Assembly (NCBI GenBank): GCA_015680685.1
Contig: MNCI01036530.1
Coordinates: 2,045-66,044 of the forward strand
Direction: 5' to 3'
Source of the DNA: Gnetum montanum
Lineage: Eukaryota > Streptophyta > Gnetopsida > Gnetales > Gnetaceae
DNA length: 64,000 bases
Positions within the stretch are counted from its first letter, which is position 1. The number at the start of each line of letters is the position of its first letter. Shown here in pieces: positions 11,028 through 22,932 of this stretch. Made by a program: the position numbers and the translations under genes. A model generated the notes under the pieces. That model worked only from the letters and a program-made list of their open reading frames with translations. It was not told where the DNA came from and did not search any database.

Positions 11028-12176
11028 TGAGGATTTTGAACTTAGAAGGGGGTTGAATAAGTTCCACTATTTCAAACATAAAACTACACACAAATGTACA
11101 TGGGTCCCCAAGTTAGGTACTTTCACAATTGAAGGGTAGAATCCTTGCATACCCCCAAACTTTTTTTCTTCAAAAATGTGGTTTTAAGGATACCACAACT
11201 TTTATAAAGTTTGAGCTTCACAAGGAGTATTTGCTCTTAAGAAACACACTCAACCTTGCAAGGTTCAAACAAACTTAAAGTGTGGTTTCAAGGATCCCAC
11301 AATCTTTATAATGACATGAGCTCTGCATGGAGTGTTTTCTCTCAAGATACACACTCAATCTTGCAAGGTTCCAATAAGCTCAATGGATGCGTTCCTACAA
11401 GCACATTAGTCCCACAAGGCTTACAAAGGAAGAAATAAGAATCAAGGAGAGAATGTAACTACACTTTACAAATTCTTTGCTTTTATACTCTCACAATTAC
11501 AATATAATTCACAAAGATAGAGAATTAAAGAACAAAAAAAATTTACTAGATGTAAAAAATAATGAAATATTTTAATGAATAGTGCTCATTTTTTTCACGA
11601 AGATCCCATTTCTTTTATACCCTTTGTCCTTGTCACATAACTATTGGAATTTGTACAATGACTAGAAAGTGGGTATTTGGAACATCTCATTTGAGCTTGG
11701 GATGTCCTACTAACTTTTTATGCTTATAGGTGGGATGTCCTACTAGAAATTGGGATATCTTACATGGGACATTCTAGCTGGGACATTTCAAGAATAATTG
11801 GGATGTCTTCTATTTTTTTGGAACATCTGGCCTGAAACTTGAGCTCTACCACTGGGAAGTCTAGTGATGTTTTAAGATGTCTTGGTAGATATTAGAACAC
11901 CTTCTTTTGAATTCTAGGCTTTGTGCACCCTTGTGATTTTTTTCAAGCTATTGTAAAATCAGTTGAGACTTTGTTATGTTAGATAGACAACTTAGCTCTC
12001 ATCTTGGACTTATCTTGCTCTTTGTCTTGATCTCACAATGCTCTTTATCTTGATCTCATTAAGTTATTGTCCCAATCACATCATGCATTTATCTTAGTCA
12101 TTTCCTAGTATTGTAAGATTCACAAGCACATTTTCCACATCATTTTCCAAGGTTTTGACATACTAAAATGTCAACA
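11028..12176 (-). repeat. 3' LTR of G
   Basis: A 1149-bp LTR, TGTTGACATTTTAG... to ...AATCCTCA on the minus strand. U3 has a cluster of GGGATGTCC/GGGACATTC motifs (plus strand about 11675-11880) before a GGGTATAAAAG box (about 11615-11625). R-U5 contains a tandem array of an approximately 80-90 bp unit (11235-11400) with repeated 'acacactcaa..cttgcaaggttc' cores. The partner LTR is at 26385-27512. Confidence 0.85.
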
Positions 12177-12192
12177 ATCTCTCCCATTTTGG
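12177..12192 (-). promoter_or_regulatory. Polypurine tract of G
   Basis: The minus strand reads CAAAATGGGAGAGAT immediately before the TGTTGAC start of the 3' LTR. It matches in position and composition AAAAAAGGGGGAGAT (before 43693) and AAAAGGGGTAGAT (before 47420). Confidence 0.75.
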
Positions 12193-12637
12193 TGATGTCC
12201 AAAACTTGAGAAAATGGATTAGCATAGCATCATAACATCATATGATAAATAATTAAAGGCACAAACATTTGTAAATATATATATCTAATAATAATCCTAT
12301 GGTAGCGAGAATGATAGAAAAATGAGGTAAAATAGTTAATGGACACATATCCATTAGCCATGATCACAAGAGGGCAACACAACAAAATGAAAACATAAAA
12401 TATTGCCCACATCTATCCATATCTGTTTATAATGCAAGAAAAAATCATAACCTCAAATATTGCTGATATACATTGAATACTTCACAACTTGTCTCCAAAG
12501 GTATACCATATAATGTTTGATAGCAAAAATCCAAAACACAGATAGCATATCATAGAAGATCTAAACCATCCATCACACATCACAAAACTCTAACCCTTTT
12601 TGAATAGCATCCAAAAGGAGGAAATCAAAAGAAGTTG
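12193..12637 (-). other. 3' untranslated region of G
   Basis: About 445 bp between the stop of the second ORF and the PPT. No frame is conserved with L (43234-43680) or E (46882-47405), although all three have a similarly long AT-rich 3' region. Confidence 0.5.
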
Positions 12638-13783
12638 CTAATCACTAACTTTCATACCATCATCATCCTCATTAGAGCCTAAAGTTGCATGAGTGGACTT
12701 GTATTTCTCCTCCTCCTCATCATCACTACTAGTGCTAGAATGGGAGACATGTTGCTCATCATTATTAGAAGAAGATACTAATATTGGAGCTCTTTGAGGT
12801 CATACAAAACTATGATCATAAAGTAGGATGAGATGGAGCTTGCTAGGAAAATGAGGAATTTTCCTTACATTGGTAGGTCTTGAAAGATTCTTCTCTCATT
12901 GAGCTGTTACACTAAAAATTCTCTCCATCACTTTCTGCTCAAATGACTATGGAACATCCTTTTGCACAAATGCACTTAGTCTGGGCTGCTCGATGTGAGG
13001 AGAGGGCTCTCCCTAGGCACAAGTTGGTGGTGATGAAAGATTCTCTAAGTCTAATGCATTACTTGAGTCATGTCTATGTGATGGCCCTATTATTGTATAA
13101 TGTTTGGCTAGAGTAGGTACATCCTCATCACGATTTATCTAATGAGGAGTAGTGATCTCCGTAAACTACTAGCCATCAAGAGGATGGGGAAGGTTTGATG
13201 TATTCATTCTCATATGAAGGCAAAAGAGATTCTACCTAGTCTTTCCCAAGTTCTTTCCAATGGTCTTCAAGGCCTTCTTTAGGGAAGACCCCACCTATGC
13301 ACCCATGGACTTAGACCTCCTTAGTTGAGGAGAGGTCTTAGGTGAAGATGTTGCTTGCTTTTTATGAGTTTTCTAAAGGGATGGAGTTGAAACTTTAGTA
13401 TCAACAAGAGTTATAATTCTTTTTGTAGAGAATTCTAAAAGACTTCTCTTTCCTTTAAGAAGATGAAGGCCCAAAATAGGAACTCTTGCCCAATGAACAA
13501 GTAAACTAATGAGAAGAGGGTGTTCATAAACTTTCTCTTGGGTGAACAATTCTAACATATCCCTACAAATGATGTGTCCCAAATCTAATGGCTACCTAGG
13601 TAGAAGATAATATAGAGCAAAAACTTGAGATGGAAAAAAATAAATGTAGATTTCCTCGTTGACAATGATATTATACATAATAATAAGTGAGAGAGTGGAA
13701 GCATCCTAGGACATTTACCATCTATAAAGTTTCCCACTTCTAGGGGAAATAAATCTATCAAAAATAGCATTACAAAACTCATC
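12638..13783 (-). pseudogene. Second ORF of G, 3' segment (plant-transposon-protein-like)
   Basis: C-terminal portion of a protein shared with L (34191-34795, 42715-43233) and E (45268-46881). It starts inside the peptide SHDEF cut by D, passes through CRDMLELF and LLISLLVHWARVPI, and ends in an acidic Ser tail (SSTSSDDEEEE) at a TAG (12638-12640). The block with an LI..L...G/RVPI core fits my memory of the 'putative plant transposon protein' domain (Pfam, about PF20167), found in retroelements and their debris; this is unverified. Stops and frame shifts make it non-functional. The acidic tail is conserved in all three copies, which argues for former selection. Confidence 0.62.
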
Positions 13784-13788
13784 ATGAG

Positions 13789-14613
13789 TGATGAGCTGTG
13801 ATATTGCATCCATGATATTACATACGCAATATCGTCGCCTTCCATGCGATATCACATACACGATATTGTGGCCTGCCTCATTGCCTATAAATAAGAGGCA
13901 GGTGCACTTGATTTGGATAGTTAGTCTTAGTCCCTTACCCCAAATCTTGCCTTTTCTTCCTCTCAGAGTTAGAATTATTTCTGCGTGCTCATAGTAGGAG
14001 TCATAAAGTGAATGGATCTTTATTTGAGCATTGTGTACCTGAGCACACCTTGTGTATGGCAATAAAGACAAACTTTGTGATAAACCTTGCAACATTCAGA
14101 ATAGATTAATTAATGTTAATTGATGTTACTTAATGCATTCATTAGTTAATTAATAATTCTCTTTCACCCTACAACTCTCCTAAGTAACCACACACAGTAC
14201 GATCACTTTGAGCATGCATGTAACACTTGGTAACCCAATAACGATTAGCGTTTGGTAATCCCAGTAGTGTTGCACTAGTTCAAGATGTGTACGACAAGTG
14301 AGAATGGATACTGGTGTTAGGATCAGTTAGAGCCTAGTTAATAAGTAGTCAAATTAAATTAGTTACTTAGTTATCTCTCTCCTCCCTTATTAGCAGTATG
14401 ACATAAAAACACAAAAAAGTATAAAAATCATATGCCTTAAGTTTACTTAACCAGACAATTGTGACATACAAGTAAGCTTGGGAAGATAAAGATTGATCAA
14501 CCCGTTCTTGTTCTACAAAGGCACATAAGAACTTAGTCCTTGGAATTTGACTGAATTATGTGTGGACACTCGTATTCATATGGTTGAGTGTAGGGATACC
14601 TCACCACTCATCA
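13789..14613 (+). repeat. 5' LTR of D
   Basis: 825 bp, TGATGAGCTG...CACTCATCA. U3 is under 110 bp: five GATATC/AATATC-type motifs (13798-13877), then CCTATAAATAAGAGG (about 13884-13898). R-U5 is long. It aligns without indels to the 3' LTR over at least the first 130 positions, with about 27 differences of which 26 are transitions. Confidence 0.95.
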
Positions 14614-14614
14614 T

Positions 14615-14632
14615 TGGTTCCATTGTTGGGGA
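14615..14632 (+). promoter_or_regulatory. Primer-binding site of D
   Basis: TGGTTCCATTGTTGGGGA, one base after the LTR end. It is a decayed version of the tRNA-Asp complement TGGCGCCGTTGCCGGGGA. Confidence 0.75.
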
Positions 14633-14751
14633 CTTTGTTGTTTGTGCGCTAACCAGAACATAGGAAATATTTTACATTGTTGGAACAAACGCTTAGGGTT
14701 GGTTATAGAAAAATAATAAATAATAATACATTACACATTGAATAGACAATC

Positions 14752-17187
14752 ATGTCACCTTCTTCATATGAAAGTGTTTCACTGCCTAGGTTTGATACAG
14801 GGAATAATCAGAGGCAAGTACACATGATAATTTGCTAGTTCCTCAATAGTTCCATGTGATATATGTTCATCCTAATGAATATGTATTAAACTTTACCTTT
14901 ATCCTCCACCAGGATGAACAATTACATTGGCAAGATTTAGAAGGTAACATAGTGTTATCTCCTAATCGCTTTGTCCCGGGCATGCTTCTTCGTGATCTCA
15001 CACAAATTGGTATGTAGCACTTATAGGCAGAGTACATTGTGCATGATCATGACTTGAGAGAGTATCAATCCACAGAGGCATAGCATCAAAGGGATTTACA
15101 ATAGGAGAGATGTCATGAATCCATGAAGGAAAAGTTATTGCAGAATGTCCCACATGTCCTAAGTTAAAATAAGGGTGGTGAACCTGCCTCAGGTAGTCAC
15201 CCACACAATGATGTTCCTCCCACTAACTTTGGTCAAGGGGTTGTGTATTAGAATCTTTACTCAACTATCCATAACCCGTATTTTGGTATTAACAAAAGAC
15301 AAAGGATCTAAAAAAGGAACACAAACACATGAGAAATATGGACATTTCGATTGTAACTACGATTAGGGCCACAACTGCTGAAGAGAAGGAAGTAGGCACT
15401 GATATGGTGATGGTCCTCCTTCTTCACCTTCATTATCTCCTTCACCCTCTTCTTCAAGGTCTGGATGTAGACACAAGGAAAAAGATCATGAGGATAAGGG
15501 TAAGCGAAATGAGAGTCGTAGACAAAATAGTTAAGAAAGGGGATGAGGGCACTCTAGAGAAACACACCATGAAAGAAGGGAGAGTAGGGAACAACATAGG
15601 CATCATAGATGCCATAGAAGGGTTGATCACAATGAACCCCTACTCGCTACTCGAAGTATGCTAGACATAATTGAGGCTGTTAGAATCCCAAAAAGGCGCC
15701 AAAAAGATAGTAGGATTAAGAGATTAGACATGAACAACATCCCATGATTTGAAGGGGGGTACAATGCTGATCCTCAAAATCATCCAAAAGTATTTCATGA
15801 TGCATGTGCCTTACAAAACATAGAAAGCGAATGGAAAAAATTTAAGTTGTTCCCATAGATACTAGTCAAAGAAGTAGAGAGCTAGTACTGGTCCTTAGAA
15901 CTAGAATCCATTTGTAGGTGAAGTACCATGTTAGAATTGTTCAACGATAAGTACCAAACATACTCCTGAGTGTCCAACCTACAAAAGAAAATCCAAGGAT
16001 GGAAACAAGGAGGCCATGAACCCTTGGATGTTGCCATGGGCCACTATTATGCATTATTACATCATTGTCTTGGCCATGGTTATTTGTAGAGGGATCAACT
16101 AGACCATCTTGTAGATGGGCGTAGGCATGAAATGCGAAGAACCCTTGGGACGTATGCCCAAGGGAGGCTATCTGAGATTAGGATCCATCAAATTCAAAGA
16201 TTATTGGAGCAAGTTGCTAANATTAGGATCCATCAAATTCAAAGATTATTGGAGCAAGTTGCTAAAGAAGAAGGTGAGCTAAGAAAAAGAGAGAGTGTTG
16301 AGGAATATAACAAAGATCCTTCCCTCTCAAAGAGGAGAGTAAGATTCTGTGAGGATGAAGAAGAGTCACCACTCAAAGAGATGGTAAATAGGAAAACCTT
16401 GCCTATCCAAAAATTAGCATCAGAAGTATCGGAAAAGGTAGACCAAATGTGGGATTCCCTAGATAATAGATTTTAAACCATTCTTAAAATAGTAGAGGAG
16501 TCTAGAGAGCAAGGTAGTGATTGTGAAAAAAGCAAAAAGAGAGAAACTAAACATGCATGTAATAAGGGTAAGGGAAAAGTTTCCATCATCAAAGAGGTTG
16601 TGGATTCAAATATAGATAATGATAGTGGATGTGAGATATGCTAATATGACCATCCTAAGGGATGTTTCCCTATAATCTCACATATGTAGGAGTCTAGGGT
16701 GTATGCACTCAACCCATAATTAAACAAAAGGTAAACACCTCAAAGGTTACCTTATCCTCAAGGTAACCCAAGGTAGTTCCACCAACCCTTAACATATTAT
16801 CCAAGTGGAACTCCACCACAACCAATTGAGTAGTATCAATAGTGGCAATACCCATAGTCATGGGGAATGCCACCACCATGGCAATAGTATCCTTATTGGT
16901 AACCTGACCCATATGGATATTACGTGCAGTAGCCAACCTCTCCACAACACTCTACTAGTCACGTTACTTCTCAACCTCACTACCATGCTTGTGAGTATTA
17001 TAGAACTCCTTCTCCTAGGGGCGATGCTCCATAAACATATTATCCTTCTCATCTAGCTGCACCTCTTTCACCCTTAACCCCATTACCACCTGCTCCAACT
17101 ATGTAAGGTGAACTCCCTACATAGCTGCAGCAACATAATACCACAAGGGCTGTTAACCCTCAACCTACTATTGGTTCTAAAAATCGC
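14752..17187 (+). pseudogene. gag of D
   Basis: Starts at ATG 14752 with an MSxSS-type peptide as in A and K. The conserved N-terminal block (NEYVLNFTFILHQDEQ) spans about 14870-15000. A charged His/Arg/Asp-rich region follows, then the Retrotrans_gag-like core (about 15660-16090: LDMNNIP, DACALQNIES, MLELFNDKYQ, IQGWKQGGHEPLD). Next come an acidic/basic segment (16132-16476: RRVRFCEDEEESPLKEM), a C-x2-C-like run near 16631 (CEIC, stop, then DHPKGC) and a Pro/Tyr/Gln-rich linker to the protease. Numerous stops. A 44-bp block is exactly duplicated around a single N at 16221, probably an assembly artefact, so a break there should not be trusted. Confidence 0.82.
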
Positions 17188-17868
17188 ATGAAGAAAAGAC
17201 CTTTCTTTAGAACCAAAAACCCAACTAAGCCCTTGCAGCCACAAGCGGCTGATTCTTCAACTGCCTCACTATCACTTGAAGCTTCAGAGATCCCTTCAAC
17301 CCAAAAAATGCGCTCAACGCATACGGTCATGTTAACTCATGCCATCATAGATTGGATAAAATCTAGGCATCTTCTTAGGAAATTATCTAATCTTGAGAGT
17401 CCTCTGATATATCTACAAATCATTGGAAATGAGCTGTGCAAAGATCTTTTGGATTCAAGTTTCGGTGTCAACTTAATTTCTCAAGAAATGTACAAGGCCT
17501 GGAACCTAGCTCTGCTAAAAAAGAGTAACATTAATTTAGAGTTGGCTCACCAGTCCATCACTATCCTATTGGGACTAGTAGAGGACATTTTCACCACTGT
17601 TTGTGGGTGGTCGTATCCAGCTGACTTCCTAGTGATTCAAGTGAACAACGATAAGGGGGACTTCCCAATCATAATGGGAAGAGAATGGATAAGCACAATT
17701 GACATGTGCCTAGGTATACATGATCTTTCCTTGGAAATATCAAAGAAAAATACATTTGGAAGGATGAAGAAGAAGAAATTTCTGTGCATCACATACAGTG
17801 ACACAAGGTGTAATTGTGTGCAGAAGTCATGGTTTGTACAACGTTTAACATTGGTTGCATGCAACTAG
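17188..17868 (+). pseudogene. Aspartic protease region of D
   Basis: A 226-codon open stretch. The N-terminal third is the end of the Gag linker (MKKRPFFRTKNP); the protease begins near residue 60 (HTVMLTHAIIDWI). The catalytic loop reads LLDSSFGVNLISQ (around residues 90-103) where Athila-type proteases have D-L-G-A, so the D-[ST/L]-G triad is damaged. The second hallmark, a hydrophobic IIMGREW run, is near residue 163. K has the closer form ALLDLGFGVNLIS. This enzyme would process Gag-Pol inside the particle. Although open, the lost glycine argues against activity. Confidence 0.78.
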
Positions 17869-17877
17869 TGTGCACAA

Positions 17878-19233
17878 GTGACAAACGTAGAAAGATGCCT
17901 ATATGTAGCAGCCATAAGACAGGAAGACATCCAGTGGCTGATAGTTTATCAAGTGAGCAGTTCAACTATATGCATGGAACCAACTGAGGGTTTGACTTAT
18001 GCTTACATCAATAGCATAGACACATTAGAGCAAGTCCATTGCCAACTTCCAAGTCTTGACCTTGAAAATATCAACTGGGGAAAGTTGGAAATCCCTGATA
18101 AGTTTAAGCAAGAGCCCCTTGATCTAAAACCATTGCCCACTAGTATGAAATACATGTTTCTTAAAAATGGAAAACTGGTAATTATTAATGTGAAGCTTGC
18201 TTCTCAACAAAAATAAAGATTTCTGAAAGTGATAAATAAATGGTCAAAAGCCTTTGCTTGGTCATATCTTGAATTAACTAGAATAGATCCTAGGATATGC
18301 CAACATAGAATTTACACCAACCCCTCCATGAAGCCTCGAAAACAATCGTAGAGGCGATTGAACCCAAAGCTAAAGTAAGTAGTTAAGGAAGAAATTGAAT
18401 AGCTTCTAAAAGCTGGGTTCATCTACCCCATTGTTGATAGCGAATGGGTTAGCCCCTTAGTTATAGTTCCCAAAAATGAAGGCAAATGGAGGGTGTGCAT
18501 AGATTTTAGGCTACTAAACATGGAAACATTCAAGGACCACTTTCCATTTCCATTCGTTGACCAAGTCTTAGACACCATTGTAGGGCATCGCTACTATAGT
18601 TTTCTGGATGGGTACAATGGGTACAACCAAATACAAATAGCCCTAGAAGACCAAGCCAAGACTATGTTCACCAGTCCTTGGGGAAAATTTTCATACAAAT
18701 AGATGTTGTTTGGCTTGTGCAATGCCCCTGAAATGTTTCAATGATTAGTTCTAAGGATATTCCAGCAGCAAATAGGAAACAATTGGGAGGTCTTCATGGA
18801 TGACTTTTCCACCTACGAAGCAAACTTTGATTAAGCCTTGGAATGGTTACATAAAGTATTAAAATGATGTGTAGAAACCAATTTAAGGCTCAACTAGCAA
18901 AAAAGCCATTTAATAGTCCAAGAAGGCGTAGTATTAGGGCATAAGATCTCACAAACAGGAATAGAGGTAGACCCTAGAAAGATCAAAGTTATCCAAGGAA
19001 TTACCTGTCAACTAAAAACTGTAAAAGATATTTGGTCATTCCTTAGACACACTGGCCACTACAAAAGTTTATTGAGAACATTTCAAAGGTTAAAAAACCA
19101 TTGGTTGAACTAACAAAATGAAATACCTTTCGAATGGACCAGGGAATGCAAACTAGCCTTCTAAACTTTAAAATAGAAGCTCATAGAAACACCCATTCTA
19201 CAAGCTCCTAACTAGTCCAAACCATTCCACATA
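17878..19233 (+). pseudogene. Reverse transcriptase of D
   Basis: After a linker (17878-18216, ENINWGKLEIPDKF) the RT domain runs about 18217-19000 with WVSPLVIVPKNEGKWRVCID, the FLDGYNGYNQI motif, FTSPWGKFSYK, LFGLCNAPEMFQ and the catalytic box FMDD (about 18796-18807), then VLGHKIS. FLDGYxGYNQI is characteristic of Athila/Tat RTs. The catalytic aspartates of FMDD are present, but at least eight in-frame stops and a few frame shifts interrupt the domain. It continues into RNaseH. Confidence 0.88.
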
Positions 19234-19776
19234 ATGACTGATGCATCCAACTATGCTTTAGGAGCCATACTTACATATTTAGATGACCAAAAACATTCTT
19301 ATTACATCCACTGTGCAAGTAGGAGTATTGCTGGTGCACAAATCGACTACACTACAATAGAGAAAGAATTAATGGCTGTAGTGTTTGCACTAGAAAAATT
19401 TAGGTACTATGTCTTGGGCTATAAGGTATTCATACACATGGATCATAGTGCAATAAGGTTCCTAATGAATAAACCAATGGTAAGCCCTCACATCATACGA
19501 TGGCTTGTAATCTTACAAGAGTGTGATCTTATGATGATCAATCGTAAAGACACCAAGAATGTAGTTGCTGATCATTTATCTCGATTGCAATGGGACAACA
19601 AAGAGGATGAGTATCCAATTTCTGATTATTTTTTAGATGAACTCCTCTTTGCAGGTGTAGTGAATAATCAATTTACCATGGAGACAAACTGGTATAGTAG
19701 CATTCTCACCTATTTTTTTACACAACAAACACCACAAAGGTTTGATGCTAAAAAGAAACAACAGTTTCTTCATTGA
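19234..19776 (+). pseudogene. RNase H region of D
   Basis: An open stretch of 180 codons. It starts with MTDASNYALGAIL (catalytic Asp at residue 3), continues with IEKELMAVVFALEKFRYYVLG (Glu in EKEL) and MDHSAIRFL (Asp), and ends with the gypsy signature NVVADHLSR (around residue 112), followed by the tether to integrase. This is the best preserved domain of D. It would cleave the RNA strand during reverse transcription. The ATG is not a biological start because the domain is part of the polyprotein. Confidence 0.85.
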
Positions 19777-20940
19777 GCCAAGTATTTTATGGAAATTGAT
19801 GGGAAACTTTACAAAGTATGTCCTAATGGCTTGGTCTGATGGTGTGTTCCCGATGTAGATCAACTGCGAGTTCTCCAACATGCTCATGAGGGTCCTTGTG
19901 GGGGTCATTATGCCAGGAGACAAACAACCATTAAGATATTTCTTGTAAGATATTATTAGCCTACATTGTTCCGAGATACCCATCATTTTGTCTAATCTTG
20001 TGAGCACTGTCAACATGATGGGGGGATGACTGTTAGAATGGAGGGACCGCAATAATGGATCCAACCTTTAGAATCCTTTGACATTTGGGGAATTGATTTT
20101 ATGGGGCCGATTACACCAATGTCCAATGGAAAACTTATATTATTGTTGCCATTGATTACCTTACAAAATGGGTAGAAGCAACTGTTGTTAAGGATTGTAC
20201 ATCATCTACAACTACACGATTTGTTTAACAACAAATCGTAAATAGGTTTGGTATGCCTTGTGTACTTATTTTAGACAATGGTACACACTTCACAAGTGTG
20301 AATTTTTAAAAATTAATGCAACGCTTAGGGGTTGAGCACAAACTGACTACACCATATCACCCCCAAGTTGACGGTCAAGTTGAAGTTACCAATAGAGATA
20401 TTATGAAGATATTGACAAGAACCATTAGCAAGTTTAGGTGAGACTGGAGTGTTAAATTAAATAATGCTCTTTGGGCATACCACTCCACATGGAAACTCCC
20501 TATAGGCTACTCCCCCTACGAGTTAGTGTACGGTAAATTACCAATGCTTCCCATTCAAACTAAGCTCCATACACTATCCATGGAATGTGACCTCAACCTT
20601 GACCTCGATCTAGCATAAAAACAATGGTTGATGAGCCTTAACATGCTAGATGAGAACTGATTGGCCGCTCTGTCATCTAACAAATTGCACAAGGCTTTCA
20701 ATAAACAATGTCATGACCTAAGAATTAGGAAAGTTAAATATCAACTGGGAGATAAGGTTCTCTATTGGAATCCCATACATGTGCCATAATGTACCAAATT
20801 TGAAACACTGTGGAAAGGACCTTATGTCATTCATGAAACTTTTCCTTCATAGGCCATGATGATATACAAACTTGAGAGCCTAGATAAGAAACTGTTGGTC
20901 AATGTCCAACAAACCAAACCTTTCCATGAGCTTAGAATAG
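19777..20940 (+). pseudogene. Integrase of D
   Basis: The N-terminal zinc-binding HHCC module (19870-20030: HAHEGPCGGHY ... CEHCQ) is followed by the core with IDFMGPI (about 20090), a frame shift after it, ILDNGTHFTS (about 20270, second catalytic Asp) and the YHPQVDGQVE segment (about 20355, catalytic Glu region). The C-terminal part includes KLHKAFNKQ and a GDKVLYWN-like run near 20750-20770. Several stops and at least one frame shift. No chromodomain is seen, in line with the Athila/Tat group. Confidence 0.83.
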
Positions 20941-21924
20941 CTTGCTATCTTTCTTGGTGGACAACCTTGCTCACTATTTCAGATCTCTTCCTTCCAACTC
21001 AGTCATGGGAGAGATGACATCTATGCCAACCATTCTAGGCCCTCAGCCCTTTTTGTATTTTTTGTTTTACACATTTCTTCAATCTTTCTTATTTTTTTTA
21101 CACCATCATTCCCATTTTTACTATTTCTTTGTTTGGTTGATTTACTTTCATTCACCATACAATAAGTGCTCCTGATGGTGGATTGAATTATATACTATCG
21201 ATTGCTAATGTTTGACTTTTACCTCTAAATTAGGATGTTGATATTATGATATGGTTCTTTTGATAAAACAGGCAATGAGTCCATGTCATCCATTCATCCA
21301 TTCAACTTTGTGGTCTCCCTTGGCTTGGAACTGTACAGTCCCTTTTTCCTAATCAACTTATTAATAAATTGGTGGCTTGGTATTTTTCAAACTAAAGGAA
21401 GGACTCAATGGTTGAAAAGGGTGTGACTTCAAGGGAATTTGATGCAGTTGTACTAGCACTTTATATCGAGGCAAGGTATCAATTACATTGTGGCTTACTT
21501 ATCCTTGCTCATTTGTGGTTGTGTTGTGTGTGTAGATGGTGATTACATGAAATATGGACTGGAATAGGAAGAAGCACCTGGGATGGATTGGAGCTGGAGC
21601 ATTTATGCTAGGAACAAGTTTGGTTGCATGGCTATGGATAAAAAATGGAGGGTGCAATCTCGACATTGGTAGTAACACGTCTCATTTTCTTTTCTCCCTC
21701 TTTCTCTTCAAGCTATCAAGTGAAGGTCTAGATGTCATCCATGTACAGTGTTCACCACAAAGGGCATGAACATCAGTGTTGTAATATGTTTGTCAATCTA
21801 TTGACTAGGCACTTTGGGTCTGTTATTGCCTGTCATTGTTAGTTCTCATTTAGTCAATAATCCCATACCTTCCCAATATTTTGTAAGGAACTCGAGGACA
21901 AGTTTTCATTCAGTTGTGGGGGTA
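20941..21924 (+). other. 3' untranslated region and PPT of D
   Basis: No conserved gene; pyrimidine-rich around 21050-21160. Compared with K, about 0.9 kb is missing near 21440-21465. The PPT CAGTTGTGGGGGTA (21911-21924) directly precedes the 3' LTR. Just before it, TTTGTAAGGAACTCGAGGAC is nearly identical in K (41811-41830). Confidence 0.75.
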
Positions 21925-22749
21925 TGATGAGCCATGATATCACATCCACGATATCGTGTATGTGATATCATGGCCTTCCATGCAATATCACGTATGCGAT
22001 ATTGTGGTTTGCCTTGTTGCTTATAAATAAGAGGTGAGTGCACTTGGTTTGGATAGTTAGTCTTAGTCCCTTACCCAAACTCTTGCCTTTTCTCCCTCTT
22101 AGAGTTATAATTATTTCTACATGCCTACAGTAGGAGTCATAAAGTGAAAGGATCTTTATTCGAGCATTGTGTACTTGAGCACACCTTGTGTACAACAATA
22201 AAGACAAACTTTGTGATAAACCTTGTAGCATTTAGAATAGATTAATTAATGTTAGTTACTGTTACTTAATGCTTTCCTTAGTTAATTAATGATTCTCTCT
22301 CATCCTAAAACTCTCCTAGGTAAGCACACATAGTACGATCACTTTGAGCATGTGTGTAACACTTGGTAACCCAGTAACGATTAGCATTTGGTAATCCCAG
22401 TAATGTTGCATTGGTTCAGGATGTGTATGACAAGTGAGAATGGATACTGGTGTTGGGATCAGTTAAAGCCTAGTTAAGAAGTAGTCAAATTAAATTAGTT
22501 ACTTAGTTATCTCTCTCCTCCCTTATTAGTAGCAAGACATAAAAATAGAAAAAAGTATAAAAATCATATGCCTCAAGTTTACTTAACCATACAATTGTGA
22601 CATACAAGTAAGCTTGGGAAGACAATGATTGATCAACCCATTCTTGTTCCACAAAGGCACATAATCACTTAGTCCTTGGAATTTGACCAAATCATGTGTG
22701 GACATTTGTATTCATATGGTTGAGCATAGGGATACCTCACTGCTCATCA
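21925..22749 (+). repeat. 3' LTR of D
   Basis: 825 bp, TGATGAGCCATG...CTCATCA, followed by target duplication ATGAG. U3 shows the GATATC motif five times in the first 95 bp, then CTTATAAATAAGAGG. It has the same length as the 5' LTR, so no indel separates them overall. Confidence 0.95.
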
Positions 22750-22754
22750 ATGAG

Positions 22755-22927
22755 ATATTGGAATAATCCCATTAGTAAAAATGTCATTCATAGAATGTAT
22801 GATAGAATTAGAAACCCCAAGTAAAGCATTTACAAATTGAGGAGAAATTTTAAGTGCAATGCCTTCGAAAATAGATGTAAATGCCCCAAAAATAGCATTT
22901 GTAATAACTATATTGCTATAGAATTCT
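22755..22927 (-). pseudogene. Second ORF of G, middle segment
   Basis: About 58 codons between insertions D and H. On the minus strand it reads toward FTNGIIPISHDEF (cut by D) and aligns with E around 45560-45735 (SNGAIPISHDEFCDALF). Homology on both sides of D and of H proves that one ORF was interrupted twice. Confidence 0.68.
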
Positions 22928-22932
22928 ATAAT

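Larger units (their letters stand above)
13789..22749 (+). mobile_element. Gypsy (Athila/Tat-type) element D, structurally complete
   Basis: An 8961-bp insertion with two 825-bp LTRs, tRNA-Asp-type PBS, gag, protease, RT, RNaseH, integrase, PPT and a perfect 5-bp target duplication ATGAG (13784-13788 and 22750-22754). Removing it restores a continuous homologue of E's ORF, so it inserted into G after G. All coding regions carry stops (many TAG/TGA/TAA consistent with C-to-T change), so it is not autonomous now. Unlike B and C it has no extra ORF, and its 3' region is about 0.9 kb shorter than K's. Confidence 0.93.

Noticed and set aside
13715-14095. 126-codon minus-strand frame, with near copies at 22231-21968 and 35023-34736
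   Set aside because: It recurs only because it is the antisense of the same gypsy LTR; it overlaps U3, the TATA box and R, and is truncated or altered in other LTR copies.
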